DNA of 37,321 nucleotides from DATMXT01 sp035560415 (GTDB lineage Bacteria > Bacillota > Clostridia > Oscillospirales > Feifaniaceae), in NCBI GenBank assembly GCA_035560415.1, contig DATMZG010000078.1:1-37321 (forward strand), written 5' to 3'. The notes beneath the pieces were generated by a model. It had not been told where the DNA came from, made no database searches, and saw only the letters and a program-made list of their open reading frames with translations. A program made the translations under genes and the position numbers. Shown piece after piece: positions 15,208 to 21,798 of the stretch; positions within the stretch are counted from its first letter, which is position 1, and each line of letters starts with the position of its first letter.

Positions 15208-16877
15208 TGAGACGCCGAATTTTCCTCTTCGCCGCCGTGCTCTGCGCCCTGTCGGTCATCGTCACCTCCGTGCTCATCTCAATTGAGGGCTACGACAACT
15301 TTTTTGCCACGGTCAAAGAGGAGGTCGCGGTGCAGGCGGCCTACCTGCGCGCCGGACTTGAGGCGTCGGGTACCGACAATATGGAATTTCTGGCAGGGCT
15401 GCGAGATGAGCCCGGCACCCGGCTGACCCTGATTGCGCCGGACGGCACCGTGCTCTTCGACAGCGTCGGAAACGCCGCCACAATGGAAAATCACTTAAAC
15501 CGCCCCGAGGTGCAGGCCGCCGTTTCAAACGGGTTCGGCGAGGACACGCGGCTCTCCGACACCATTCAGGAGCAGACGTATTATTACGCCCTGCGCCTTG
15601 ACGACGGCTCGGTGCTGCGGGTGGCGGCCACCACGGCCAGCATCGTCACCGCCTACGACCGGCTCTTCTGGGTCGTCGCCCTCATTGCGGCCGTGGTCCT
15701 TGTGCTGTCGGCCTTCATCGCCGCCCGTGTCACGCGGCGCATTGTGCGCCCCATCAACGAGATCGACCTCGACCGGCCGGAGGACAGCCCGGTCTACGAC
15801 GAGATCAGCCCGCTGCTCACCCGCATCAAAGTCCAGCGGGACACCATAGAGGAGCAGATCAAAGAGCTCGACCGGGGCCGGCGGCAGTTTGCGGCCATCA
15901 CCGAAAACATGAGCGAGGGCTTTCTGGTGCTCGACAAAGCGGGCCGGGTGCTCTCCTACAACAACAGCGCCCTCGATTTGGTCGGCATCCACTATGCGGT
16001 GCCGGCGGGAGTCAATGTGCTCAGCCTCAACCGCTGCCGGCCGCTGCGCGAAGTGGTCGACGCGGCGCTTGCGGGCGCGCCCGCCGAGCGGCTGGCCACC
16101 TTTGAGGGCCGGCAATGTCAGCTCTACGCCAGCCCCGTCACGGTCGAGGGCGACCTTCAGGGCATGGTGCTGCTCATCATGGACGTCACTGAAAAGCAGG
16201 AGCGGGAGAGCATGCGCCGCGAGTTCACGGCCAACGTCTCCCACGAGCTCAAGACGCCCCTCACCGTCATCTCGGGCTATGCCGAGCTCATGGCGGGCAA
16301 AATGGCAAAGCCGGAGGACATTCCCGAGTTTTCAGGCTACATTTACGAGGAGGCGCAGCGGCTCATCGCGCTCATTCGGGATTTGATGCTGCTCTCAAAG
16401 CTTGAGGAGAACGTGATGCCGCCCAAGGAGCCCTGCGACCTTCTGGCCCTTGCCAAAACGGTCGCCGCAAGGCTTTCAGCGAAGGCGGCCGAGGCCGGCG
16501 TCACGCTGACGGCCTCAGGCGAGGCGGCGGAGGTCTCGGGCATCCCCTCAGTGCTTGAGGAGATGATTTACAACCTCGCCGAAAACGCCGTCAAATACAA
16601 CCGGCCCGGCGGCTCGGCCCAGATTATGGTCAAAAAAGAGGGGGCCGGCGCCGCGCTCTCGGTCGCCGACACCGGCATCGGAATTCCCAAGGCCGAGCAG
16701 GAGCGCATTTTCGAGCGGTTTTACCGGGTTGACAAGAGCCACAGCGAGGCCGTCGAGGGCACTGGGCTGGGGCTTGCGATTGTCAAACACGGGGCCGCGC
16801 TGCACGGCGCTAAAATTGAAGTCAAAAGCGACGTGGGCGGTACGGTTTTCACGCTTCATTTTGCCGAAGAGCAATAA
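15207..16877 (+). CDS. phoR: PhoR-type sensor histidine kinase
   Basis: This 556-aa membrane kinase is the partner of the preceding response regulator. It has an N-terminal membrane helix (residues 4-25), an extracellular domain of about 120 residues, a second helix (about 152-172), a linker, a PAS domain beginning near FAAITENMSEGFLVLDKAGR, the HisKA phospho-acceptor FTANVSHELKTPL, and an HATPase domain with N box NLAENAVKYN, DTGIGIP, the F box ERFYRVDKSHS and GTGLGLAIVKHG. The start overlaps the regulator's stop by 1 nt (TGATG). In the family, such kinases sense phosphate indirectly through PstSCAB and PhoU. A long hairpin follows the stop. Confidence 0.93.
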   Translation: MRRRIFLFAAVLCALSVIVTSVLISIEGYDNFFATVKEEVAVQAAYLRAGLEASGTDNMEFLAGLRDEPGTRLTLIAPDGTVLFDSVGNAATMENHLNRPEVQAAVSNGFGEDTRLSDTIQEQTYYYALRLDDGSVLRVAATTASIVTAYDRLFWVVALIAAVVLVLSAFIAARVTRRIVRPINEIDLDRPEDSPVYDEISPLLTRIKVQRDTIEEQIKELDRGRRQFAAITENMSEGFLVLDKAGRVLSYNNSALDLVGIHYAVPAGVNVLSLNRCRPLREVVDAALAGAPAERLATFEGRQCQLYASPVTVEGDLQGMVLLIMDVTEKQERESMRREFTANVSHELKTPLTVISGYAELMAGKMAKPEDIPEFSGYIYEEAQRLIALIRDLMLLSKLEENVMPPKEPCDLLALAKTVAARLSAKAAEAGVTLTASGEAAEVSGIPSVLEEMIYNLAENAVKYNRPGGSAQIMVKKEGAGAALSVADTGIGIPKAEQERIFERFYRVDKSHSEAVEGTGLGLAIVKHGAALHGAKIEVKSDVGGTVFTLHFAEEQ

Positions 16878-16935
16878 TATCATACACAGCGGCGCGGCCG
16901 GCACTTCCCTGCGGAAGTGCCGGCCGCGTGATATT
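16876..16935. terminator. Long hairpin between phoR and the convergent P-II operon
   Basis: A perfect 16-bp GC-rich stem (16893-16908 with 16913-16928) carries a CTGC loop. Outside it, a second helix pairs AATATCA with TGATATT (16929-16935) across an internal loop. There is no long T tract on the plus strand. It lies in the 71-nt gap between converging operons and probably ends or stabilises transcripts from both sides. Confidence 0.7.
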
Positions 16936-16948
16936 CTCATACAAAAGA

Positions 16949-17317
16949 CTACGGGTTTACATCCCCGTCCGGGCGCTCATTCTCATCCTCGTCCTCACAG
17001 TCGTACTGAGCCGTCAGCCCCACGGCGCCGCTGACCGGCAGCGAAAAGACGATGCCCTGCCCCGGCGTGCGCATGCCCACCCGGGCCGCGACGGCCTGCA
17101 TGATGGCCTTGCGCTCGCAGGCCCTGGCCAATATGAGCAGCATCTCTTTTTCATGCTGAATCGTGATGCCGTAAAAGCGGGTGTCCTCGCCGTCTCCGGT
17201 CCCCTTGGCGTGAATGATGGTGCCGCCGGCGGCGCCGGCCTCACGGGCGGCGTCCATGGCCTCGTCCGCGAAGCCGCGGTTGACCACGGCCAAAATCATC
17301 TGGATGCTGTCACTCAT
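16949..17317 (-). CDS. P-II family regulatory protein (second of two)
   Basis: This 122-aa protein has the P-II (GlnB/GlnK-like) fold pattern: an initial beta strand MILAVVNRG, a helix, GGTIIHAKGTG, a T-loop region, FYGITIQHEKEMLLILA and a later RTPGQGIVFSLPVSGAVGL segment. P-II proteins form trimers that bind ATP/ADP and effector metabolites, then plug or release membrane transporters or enzymes. The T-loop lacks the typical GlnB uridylylation YRGAEY motif, so it is not an ordinary nitrogen P-II. It ends in an acidic tail. ATG with GGAGG 8 nt upstream. It directly follows another P-II gene and a DUF1538 membrane gene, which is the likely target. Confidence 0.85.
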   Translation of the reverse strand: MSDSIQMILAVVNRGFADEAMDAAREAGAAGGTIIHAKGTGDGEDTRFYGITIQHEKEMLLILARACERKAIMQAVAARVGMRTPGQGIVFSLPVSGAVGLTAQYDCEDEDENERPDGDVNP

Positions 17318-17318
17318 G

Positions 17319-17672
17319 TCATTTTCCTCCGGTCGCGGGGGAGCCGCACAGGTACTCGAGAGTTTTCAGCCCACCCACGCTGTTGATGTCAATTGTAAAA
17401 GCCACGCCGCCCCCCGGCTGGTCAAAGTGCATTTTGCGGTCGAGCTTTGTGAGAACCGCACCCTCGTTTTCCCGTTTGATGACGCAGGCCGTCACTGAGC
17501 GGTGTGTGTCGCCCAGTCCCATGGCGGTCAGCACCTCGCTTTTGACGGTGCCGCGGCCTCTTATGGTCATGATCATGCGGCACTCGAGCTTTTTCAGGGT
17601 CTCGCAGATCACGTCGTCCTTTTTGGCGTCGGCGATCACGAATAATAGCATGATTTTATCGTGTTCGTTCAC
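17319..17672 (-). CDS. P-II-like regulatory protein (first of two)
   Basis: This 117-aa protein also has the P-II pattern (IMLLFVIADAKKDDVICETL, IRGRGTVKSEVL, VTACVIKRE, GGVAFTIDINSVGG) but differs greatly from its neighbour, so the two are paralogues that may form separate trimers or a mixed one. The start is GTG at 17672, supported by GGGGAGG 5 nt upstream; the frame extends further upstream into the DUF1538 gene without a domain. It begins 13 nt after the DUF1538 stop and ends 1 nt before the next start. A role in gating the adjacent transporter is an inference from context. Confidence 0.83.
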   Translation of the reverse strand: MNEHDKIMLLFVIADAKKDDVICETLKKLECRMIMTIRGRGTVKSEVLTAMGLGDTHRSVTACVIKRENEGAVLTKLDRKMHFDQPGGGVAFTIDINSVGGLKTLEYLCGSPATGGK

Positions 17673-17685
17673 GTTGTCCTCCCCG

Positions 17686-19191
17686 TCACAAGTCGATAAT
17701 CTCTTCGGCCTCGGCCGGTATGGGCGGCGCTTCCTCCTCCGCCGGGCCCGACTTGCCGCCATAGATGAGCCCCATCAGCTGAATGGTAATCAAGGGGGTC
17801 ATGGCCACCATGGCCACAAGTCCAAAGGCCTCGACAAAGACGTTGCCGCCCAGCCGCTCGCAGGCCCCGATGGCAAAGGGCAGCAGGAAGGTCGCCGTCA
17901 TGGGCCCGGAGGCGACGCCGCCCGAGTCAAAGGCGATGGCCGAGATGACGGGCGGCACGAAAAATTGCAGCCCGAGGGCAAGCGCATAACCCGGCACCAG
18001 ATAAAACCAGATGGAAATGCCGGTCAGCATGCGCAGCATGGCAAGGCCGATTGAGATGGAGACGCCGGCCGACAGCGCGCCCATCATGGCGCCGCGGGAG
18101 ACGCAGCCGGCCGTGATTTCCTCAACCTGGCTTGTCAGCACGTGCACGGCCGGCTCCGCCTTGACGATGTAGTAGCCGATGAGCATGCCGATGGGCACGA
18201 GAATCCACCGGTAGGGCAGGGCGGCAATGAGGGAGCCGATCATATTCCCGGTCGGCATGAAGGCGACGTTGACGCCGGTCAAAAAGAGCACCAGCCCCAA
18301 AAACGTGTAGAGCATGCCGACCGCGAGCCGTGTGAGCTCCCGCCGGGGCAGCTTCAGGTGGAGCATCTGGAAGAGGGAGAAGAACAGGACAATGGGCAGC
18401 AGCGCCTGGCCGACCTCCAGCACATAGTGGGGCAGCTGGCGCAGGAAGACCCCCGCAAGCTCCCTTGAGTCGGCCACCCGCACCGGCTCAATGGGCGTGT
18501 AGGCGCCGGCGCCGGTGGGGTAGAATATGCTCAAAATCATGACCGACAGAATGGGCCCGATGGAGCACAGCGCAATGAGGCCAAAGCTGTCGTCGTCGCG
18601 GCTGTTCGCGACGACTGACGCCATGCCGATGCCAATCGACATGATGAAGGGCACCGTGATGGGCCCGGTCGTCACGCCGCCCGAGTCGAAGGCGACGGCC
18701 AGAAACTCGGGCGGCACAAAAAAGGCCAGCCCGAAGACGAGGGCATAGAGGCCCAGCAGCAGGTACCGCAGCGAAAGTCGGAACACCAGCCGCAAAAAGG
18801 CAGCGGCTAAGAAAATGCCGACCCCCGCCGCCACCGTGACAATGATGGTCATGTTGGGGATGTGGGGCACCTGTCCGGCCAATACGGTCAGGTCCGGCTC
18901 GGCAATCGTGATGGCGGTGCCCATGAAAAAGCAGAGCGGCAAAATGAGGGGGAGCCGCCGGAGCTTTGTGATATGGCTGCCCATGTGCTCGCCCATCGGC
19001 AGCATGGACATGTCGACGCCGAGGCTGAACAGCCCCATTCCGAAAATCAAGAGCGTCGCGCCCACGACAAAGAGGGCAAGCGTGCCGATGTCGAGCGGCG
19101 TGACGGCGACGCTGAGCAGCAGCACGAGCCCCGTGACCGGAAGCACTGACGAGAGGGATTCACTGATCTTTTCTTTTAACTTTTCGTTCAA
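17686..19191 (-). CDS. DUF1538 family membrane protein with internal duplication
   Basis: This ~501-aa polytopic membrane protein matches the DUF1538 pattern. It is made of two homologous halves: FDSGGVTTGPIT (168-179) returns as FDSGGVASGPMT (421-432); MLPMGEHMGS (63-72) returns as FMPTGNMIGS (311-320); AEPDLTVLAGQV returns as AEPAVHVLTSQV. The spacing of about 250 residues gives two repeats, as in secondary transporters with inverted or parallel pseudo-symmetry. Substrate and direction are unknown. The start is a TTG (19191) with GGGAG 6 nt upstream; another TTG directly before it is possible. It is the first gene of a three-gene unit with two P-II proteins. I found no clear promoter in the 30 nt after the upstream terminator. 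Confidence 0.85.
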   Translation of the reverse strand: MNEKLKEKISESLSSVLPVTGLVLLLSVAVTPLDIGTLALFVVGATLLIFGMGLFSLGVDMSMLPMGEHMGSHITKLRRLPLILPLCFFMGTAITIAEPDLTVLAGQVPHIPNMTIIVTVAAGVGIFLAAAFLRLVFRLSLRYLLLGLYALVFGLAFFVPPEFLAVAFDSGGVTTGPITVPFIMSIGIGMASVVANSRDDDSFGLIALCSIGPILSVMILSIFYPTGAGAYTPIEPVRVADSRELAGVFLRQLPHYVLEVGQALLPIVLFFSLFQMLHLKLPRRELTRLAVGMLYTFLGLVLFLTGVNVAFMPTGNMIGSLIAALPYRWILVPIGMLIGYYIVKAEPAVHVLTSQVEEITAGCVSRGAMMGALSAGVSISIGLAMLRMLTGISIWFYLVPGYALALGLQFFVPPVISAIAFDSGGVASGPMTATFLLPFAIGACERLGGNVFVEAFGLVAMVAMTPLITIQLMGLIYGGKSGPAEEEAPPIPAEAEEIIDL

Positions 19192-19217
19192 CAAGGACTC
19201 CCTTCTCTGTTTTTTCC

Positions 19218-19257
19218 AAAAATGCCCCGTAAAAGCCCTTATTTTTAGAAACGGGGC
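19218..19257 (-). terminator. Probable intrinsic terminator of the flavodoxin-like gene
   Basis: On the minus strand GCCCCGT (19251-19257) can pair with ACGGGGC (19224-19230) across a 20-nt loop, followed by ATTTTT. The stem is short and the loop large, so termination may be partial, which would allow read-through into the DUF1538/P-II genes. Confidence 0.5.
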
Positions 19258-19263
19258 CAAAAT

Positions 19264-19887
19264 TTACGACCGGATAAAGTTGGTATAGATGCGCCGCTCG
19301 TACTGCGGGGGCGTGACCCCGGCGGCGCGGCCTGCCTCGATGCTCTTTAAGAGCCAGGCCATGTTTTCGGCTAAGGTCCGCATGGTCTGAAGCCCTTCGA
19401 TGTCCTGCAGCACCTCCTCCGGCGTGTTGCCGTGGACCTGATTCCAGTACTGCGAGGAGGCCACGACCATGTTCGTGATGGTAAAATATTTGTTCAGCCG
19501 GTCAAAGGCGGCAGTCGCCCCGCCGCGGCGGCAGGAGACGACGCAGGCCCCGACTTTTCCGGCCATGCGCCGGCCCGTGACTTGGAACAGCCGGTCGAGC
19601 AAGGCGCAGAGCTGGCCCGAGGGGCCGGCGTAGTAGACCGGCGAGCCCACAACGATGCCGTCGAACCCGTCGATTTTGGCCGCGAGCTCGTTGACGAGGT
19701 CGTCAAAGACGCACCGGTGGGTCTTGCTGCAGGCGTCACAGTCAATGCAGCCGGCGACGGGCGCCCGGCCGATCTGCACAAGTTCGGTCTCAATGCCCTG
19801 CTCATGAAGTTTTCCGGCGACTTCGCTCAGCGCCGTATAAGTGCACCCCTTTTCATTTGGGCTGCCGTTGATGAGTAAGACTTTCAT
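19264..19887 (-). CDS. Flavodoxin/NADPH-dependent FMN reductase family protein
   Basis: This 207-aa cytoplasmic protein has the flavodoxin-like fold: MKVLLINGSPNEKGCTYTAL, whose GSPN and T segment binds FMN phosphate; then a Cys-rich loop CIDCDACSKTHRC and VVGSPVYYAGPSGQLCALLDRL, which surrounds the isoalloxazine ring. The Cys loop is common in iron-sulfur flavoprotein-like relatives and may bind a cluster or metal. A probable NAD(P)H:quinone or azo/nitro-type reductase activity cannot be narrowed down. ATG with AGGAGG upstream; promoter at 19918-19946. Confidence 0.88.
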   Translation of the reverse strand: MKVLLINGSPNEKGCTYTALSEVAGKLHEQGIETELVQIGRAPVAGCIDCDACSKTHRCVFDDLVNELAAKIDGFDGIVVGSPVYYAGPSGQLCALLDRLFQVTGRRMAGKVGACVVSCRRGGATAAFDRLNKYFTITNMVVASSQYWNQVHGNTPEEVLQDIEGLQTMRTLAENMAWLLKSIEAGRAAGVTPPQYERRIYTNFIRS

Positions 19888-19917
19888 AAATGATGCGCCT
19901 CCTTATATGATAAACAA

Positions 19918-19946
19918 ATCATATCAAAAAAATCCCATTTGTGCAA
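19918..19946 (-). promoter_or_regulatory. Sigma-A-type promoter for the flavodoxin-like gene
   Basis: On the minus strand TTGCAC (19941-19946) is followed after exactly 17 nt by TATGAT (19918-19923), about 30 nt upstream of the ATG at 19887. Confidence 0.65.
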
Positions 19947-19990
19947 GCGCGCGGACCTGCCCCGGACTGGCCGGTAATCAAAACGTTCTG

Positions 19991-20019
19991 TTGACAATAG
20001 ACAAAAAACCTGTTATAAT
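19991..20019 (+). promoter_or_regulatory. Consensus sigma-A promoter of the methionine operon
   Basis: TTGACA (19991-19996), a 17-nt spacer and TATAAT (20014-20019): a perfect match to consensus in both boxes and spacing. Transcription should begin near 20026, giving about 205 nt of leader before metF. Such a strong promoter suggests that control happens later, in the leader. Confidence 0.9.
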
Positions 20020-20051
20020 TCTCATCAAATCGACAAAAGGAGGCGCGACAT

Positions 20052-20141
20052 TTGAGCTTCGCCGCAAGAACCGGACGAATGCCTCACTCCCGGACACAGC
20101 TGCTGTGCGGGTGTATTTGTCGTGCGTTTGGCGCCGCCTGA
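20052..20141 (+). CDS. Candidate Cys-rich leader peptide, 29 aa
   Basis: A strong ribosome site AAAAGGAGG (20035-20043) lies only about 10 nt from the expected transcript start, and 8 nt before a TTG that opens a 29-codon frame ending at TGA 20139-20141. The frame reads through RMPHSRTQLLCGCICRAFGAA, with three Cys codons in a short run (20106-20120) near its end. It resembles in general style the regulatory leader peptides that control sulfur genes by ribosome stalling. The first strand of the long-range helix (20086-20098) lies just upstream of the Cys codons. Translation is inferred; no protein family is recognised. An alternative is that the ribosome site is incidental and the RNA is an ordinary riboswitch. 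Confidence 0.55.
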   Translation: MSFAARTGRMPHSRTQLLCGCICRAFGAA

Positions 20142-20189
20142 GCGGCGGGATGCCGCGTCGCCCCCTCATAGCTCATTGTGTCCGGGAGT
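20086..20189 (+). promoter_or_regulatory. metF leader: 13-bp long-range helix with alternative inner hairpins
   Basis: Positions 20086-20098 pair perfectly with 20177-20189 (13 bp), closing a ~78-nt domain. Inside, 20132-20137 pairs with 20142-20147 around the leader-peptide stop codon, while 20142-20146 can instead pair with 20152-20156. A small hairpin also lies at 20095-20107. The 3' strand of the long helix is the same sequence that forms the left arm of the downstream terminator, so helix and terminator exclude each other. Formation of the helix should allow transcription into metF. This is the architecture of a transcription attenuator or an ON-type riboswitch; ligand or stalling signal unknown. 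Confidence 0.7.
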
Positions 20190-20214
20190 ATAGCGCTTCC
20201 GGACTTTTATTTTT
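20180..20214 (+). terminator. Attenuator terminator upstream of metF
   Basis: GTCCGG (20180-20185) pairs with CCGGAC (20199-20204), extended by GAG/CTT with one G-T pair to 9 bp, a 7-nt loop, then TTTTATTTTT. It ends only 18 nt before the metF start and overlaps the 3' strand of the long-range helix, so it acts inside the leader and is not the end of an upstream gene. Confidence 0.8.
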
Positions 20215-20232
20215 CCAAGGAGAAAGCGAGCT

Positions 20233-21096
20233 ATGAAAATATCTGAAATACTACAATCCGGCGCCCCGTCCCTGTCCTTTGAGGTCTTTCCGCCCAAGTC
20301 GGACGCCGGCTACGACTCCATCCGGGAGGCGACCGAGCGCATTGCCGCCTTGCAGCCGAGCTATATGAGCGTGACCTGCCGGGGCGGCGGCTCCGGAAAA
20401 TACACGGTCGACATTGCCGCCAACCTCACGCGGCGGTTTGGCGTGCCGGTTTTGGCCCACCTCACCTGCGTCGACTCGACCGAAGAGGGCGTTGAGGGCC
20501 AGTTTGACGCGCTGCGGCGGGCCGGCATTGACAACCTGCTGGCCCTGCGCGGGGACGTGTCGGAGGACTCCCGGCCAAAGGACGCCTGGAGCTACCGCTA
20601 CGCTTCGGAGCTTGCCGGGGCGGCCGGGGCCTACGGCGGTTTTTGCGTCGGCGGGGCATGTTACCCCGAAGGGCACCCGGAGTCGGCGAGGCTTTGCGAA
20701 GACGTGGAAAATCTGAAGAAAAAAGTCGACGCCGGCTGCGAGTTTCTAACCACCCAGATGTTTTTTGACAACAATATTTTTTATAATTTCTTATATAAGG
20801 CCCGCGAGGCCGGCATCACGGTGCCGGTCGTGGCCGGAATTATGCCGGTCACAAACGCGAAGCAGATCAGGCGCATTGCGGCGCTGTCCGGCACTGCGCT
20901 GCCGCAGCGGTTTTTGCACATCGTCGACCGGTTCGGCGAAAAGCCCGCCGCCATGCTGCAGGCCGGGGTCGCCTACGCCACCGAGCAGATCGTCGACCTC
21001 TACGCCAACGGCGTCAGGGCGGTCCACGTCTACTCCATGAACCACCCGCAGGTGGCCGAGGCCATTTCGGCCAACCTTTCGGCCATTCTCTCGTGA
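20233..21096 (+). CDS. metF: 5,10-methylenetetrahydrofolate reductase
   Basis: This 287-aa flavoprotein reduces methylene-tetrahydrofolate to methyl-tetrahydrofolate, the methyl donor for methionine synthase. The barrel begins with SFEVFPPK, whose Glu is catalytic; then YMSVTCRGGGSG, VLAHLTCVD, NLLALRGD, and CEFLTTQMFFDNNIFYNF, all typical of MetF. The ATG lies after AAGGAG. It is first in an operon with the MetH activation-domain protein and metH (GTGA overlap), preceded by an attenuator-like leader. Confidence 0.96.
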   Translation: MKISEILQSGAPSLSFEVFPPKSDAGYDSIREATERIAALQPSYMSVTCRGGGSGKYTVDIAANLTRRFGVPVLAHLTCVDSTEEGVEGQFDALRRAGIDNLLALRGDVSEDSRPKDAWSYRYASELAGAAGAYGGFCVGGACYPEGHPESARLCEDVENLKKKVDAGCEFLTTQMFFDNNIFYNFLYKAREAGITVPVVAGIMPVTNAKQIRRIAALSGTALPQRFLHIVDRFGEKPAAMLQAGVAYATEQIVDLYANGVRAVHVYSMNHPQVAEAISANLSAILS

Positions 21097-21773
21097 GCGC
21101 CCTGCTGACGCACACGGCGGCGGGGGTCGAAATTCCCCGCGCCGAAGTGCTGCGGTATCTCGGGTTTGGGAGAAAAGCGCCCGACGAGGCGACGGCAACA
21201 CTGCTTGAGGAGTGTCTGGCCGAGTTTGAGACGACAGCCCACTACATGGCCTGTTCCCTCGAAATGAGCATTTCAATTTCGGGCGACGGTGATGTGATAC
21301 GGGCGGGCGAACTGGAGCTGCACAGCGCCGACCTCGCGAAGGCGCTCGCGGGGTGCCAAAGCGCCATCCTCTTTGCGGCGACCGTCGGCCCCATGGCCGA
21401 CGCCGCAAGGGAGCGGGCGGCGCTGCAAAGCCCAGCCAAGGCCGTGGCGCTCGACGCCATCGGCACCGCGGCGGTCGAGGCCTTTTGCGACGCTCTTTGC
21501 GAGGGCTTTAAAAGAGACTGTGAAGGGCGGGGCCTTGCCGTGCGCCCGCGCTTCAGTCCCGGTTACGGCGACCTTGCGCTCCATGTCCAGCGCCCGCTGC
21601 TGGCGCTGCTCGACGCGCCGCGCAGAGCCGGCATTTCGCTGACAGGCGCCCTGCTCATGACTCCGCGCAAATCGGTGTCGGCCATCGTGGGGGTGGGGGA
21701 AAAGGGCTGCACCGCAAGGAAAACCGGGTGCGCCGAGTGCAGTAAAGTAAACTGCCTTTTCAGGCAGCAGTAA
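21093..21773 (+). CDS. Methionine synthase activation-domain protein (stand-alone)
   Basis: This 226-aa protein corresponds to the C-terminal reactivation domain of cobalamin-dependent MetH, which binds S-adenosylmethionine during reductive methylation of inactive cob(II)alamin. The signature RPRFSPGYGDLAL, matching the RxSPGYGD loop of that domain, lies in the second half, after a LFAATVG segment. A Cys-rich tail (CTARKTGCAECSKVNC) follows, typical of the clostridial stand-alone form and possibly an Fe-S or metal site. The GTG start overlaps metF by 4 nt; metH follows 25 nt later. It supplies in trans the domain that the metH gene lacks. Confidence 0.9.
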   Translation: MSALLTHTAAGVEIPRAEVLRYLGFGRKAPDEATATLLEECLAEFETTAHYMACSLEMSISISGDGDVIRAGELELHSADLAKALAGCQSAILFAATVGPMADAARERAALQSPAKAVALDAIGTAAVEAFCDALCEGFKRDCEGRGLAVRPRFSPGYGDLALHVQRPLLALLDAPRRAGISLTGALLMTPRKSVSAIVGVGEKGCTARKTGCAECSKVNCLFRQQ

Positions 21774-21798
21774 ACCGAAGGCTACAGACAAGGAGTGT

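Larger units (their letters stand above)
19888..20232. other. Divergent region: flavodoxin promoter and metF leader
   Basis: This 345-nt gap contains a minus-strand promoter (19918-19946), a consensus plus-strand promoter (19991-20019) and a structured leader of about 205 nt before metF. The leader holds a 29-codon reading frame, a 13-bp long-range helix and an intrinsic terminator, each listed separately. I looked for SAM-I, cobalamin, SAH, THF and T-box consensus segments and did not find them. Confidence 0.8.

Noticed and set aside
20026..20232. Known methionine-related riboswitch (SAM-I, SAH, cobalamin, THF) or T-box in the metF leader
   Set aside because: I looked for their conserved segments and saw none, including no T-box sequence. 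A covariance-model search would settle it.
19841..20236. Plus-strand frame across the metF promoter and leader
   Set aside because: It runs through the flavodoxin start, a consensus promoter and the terminator; no ribosome site or domain.
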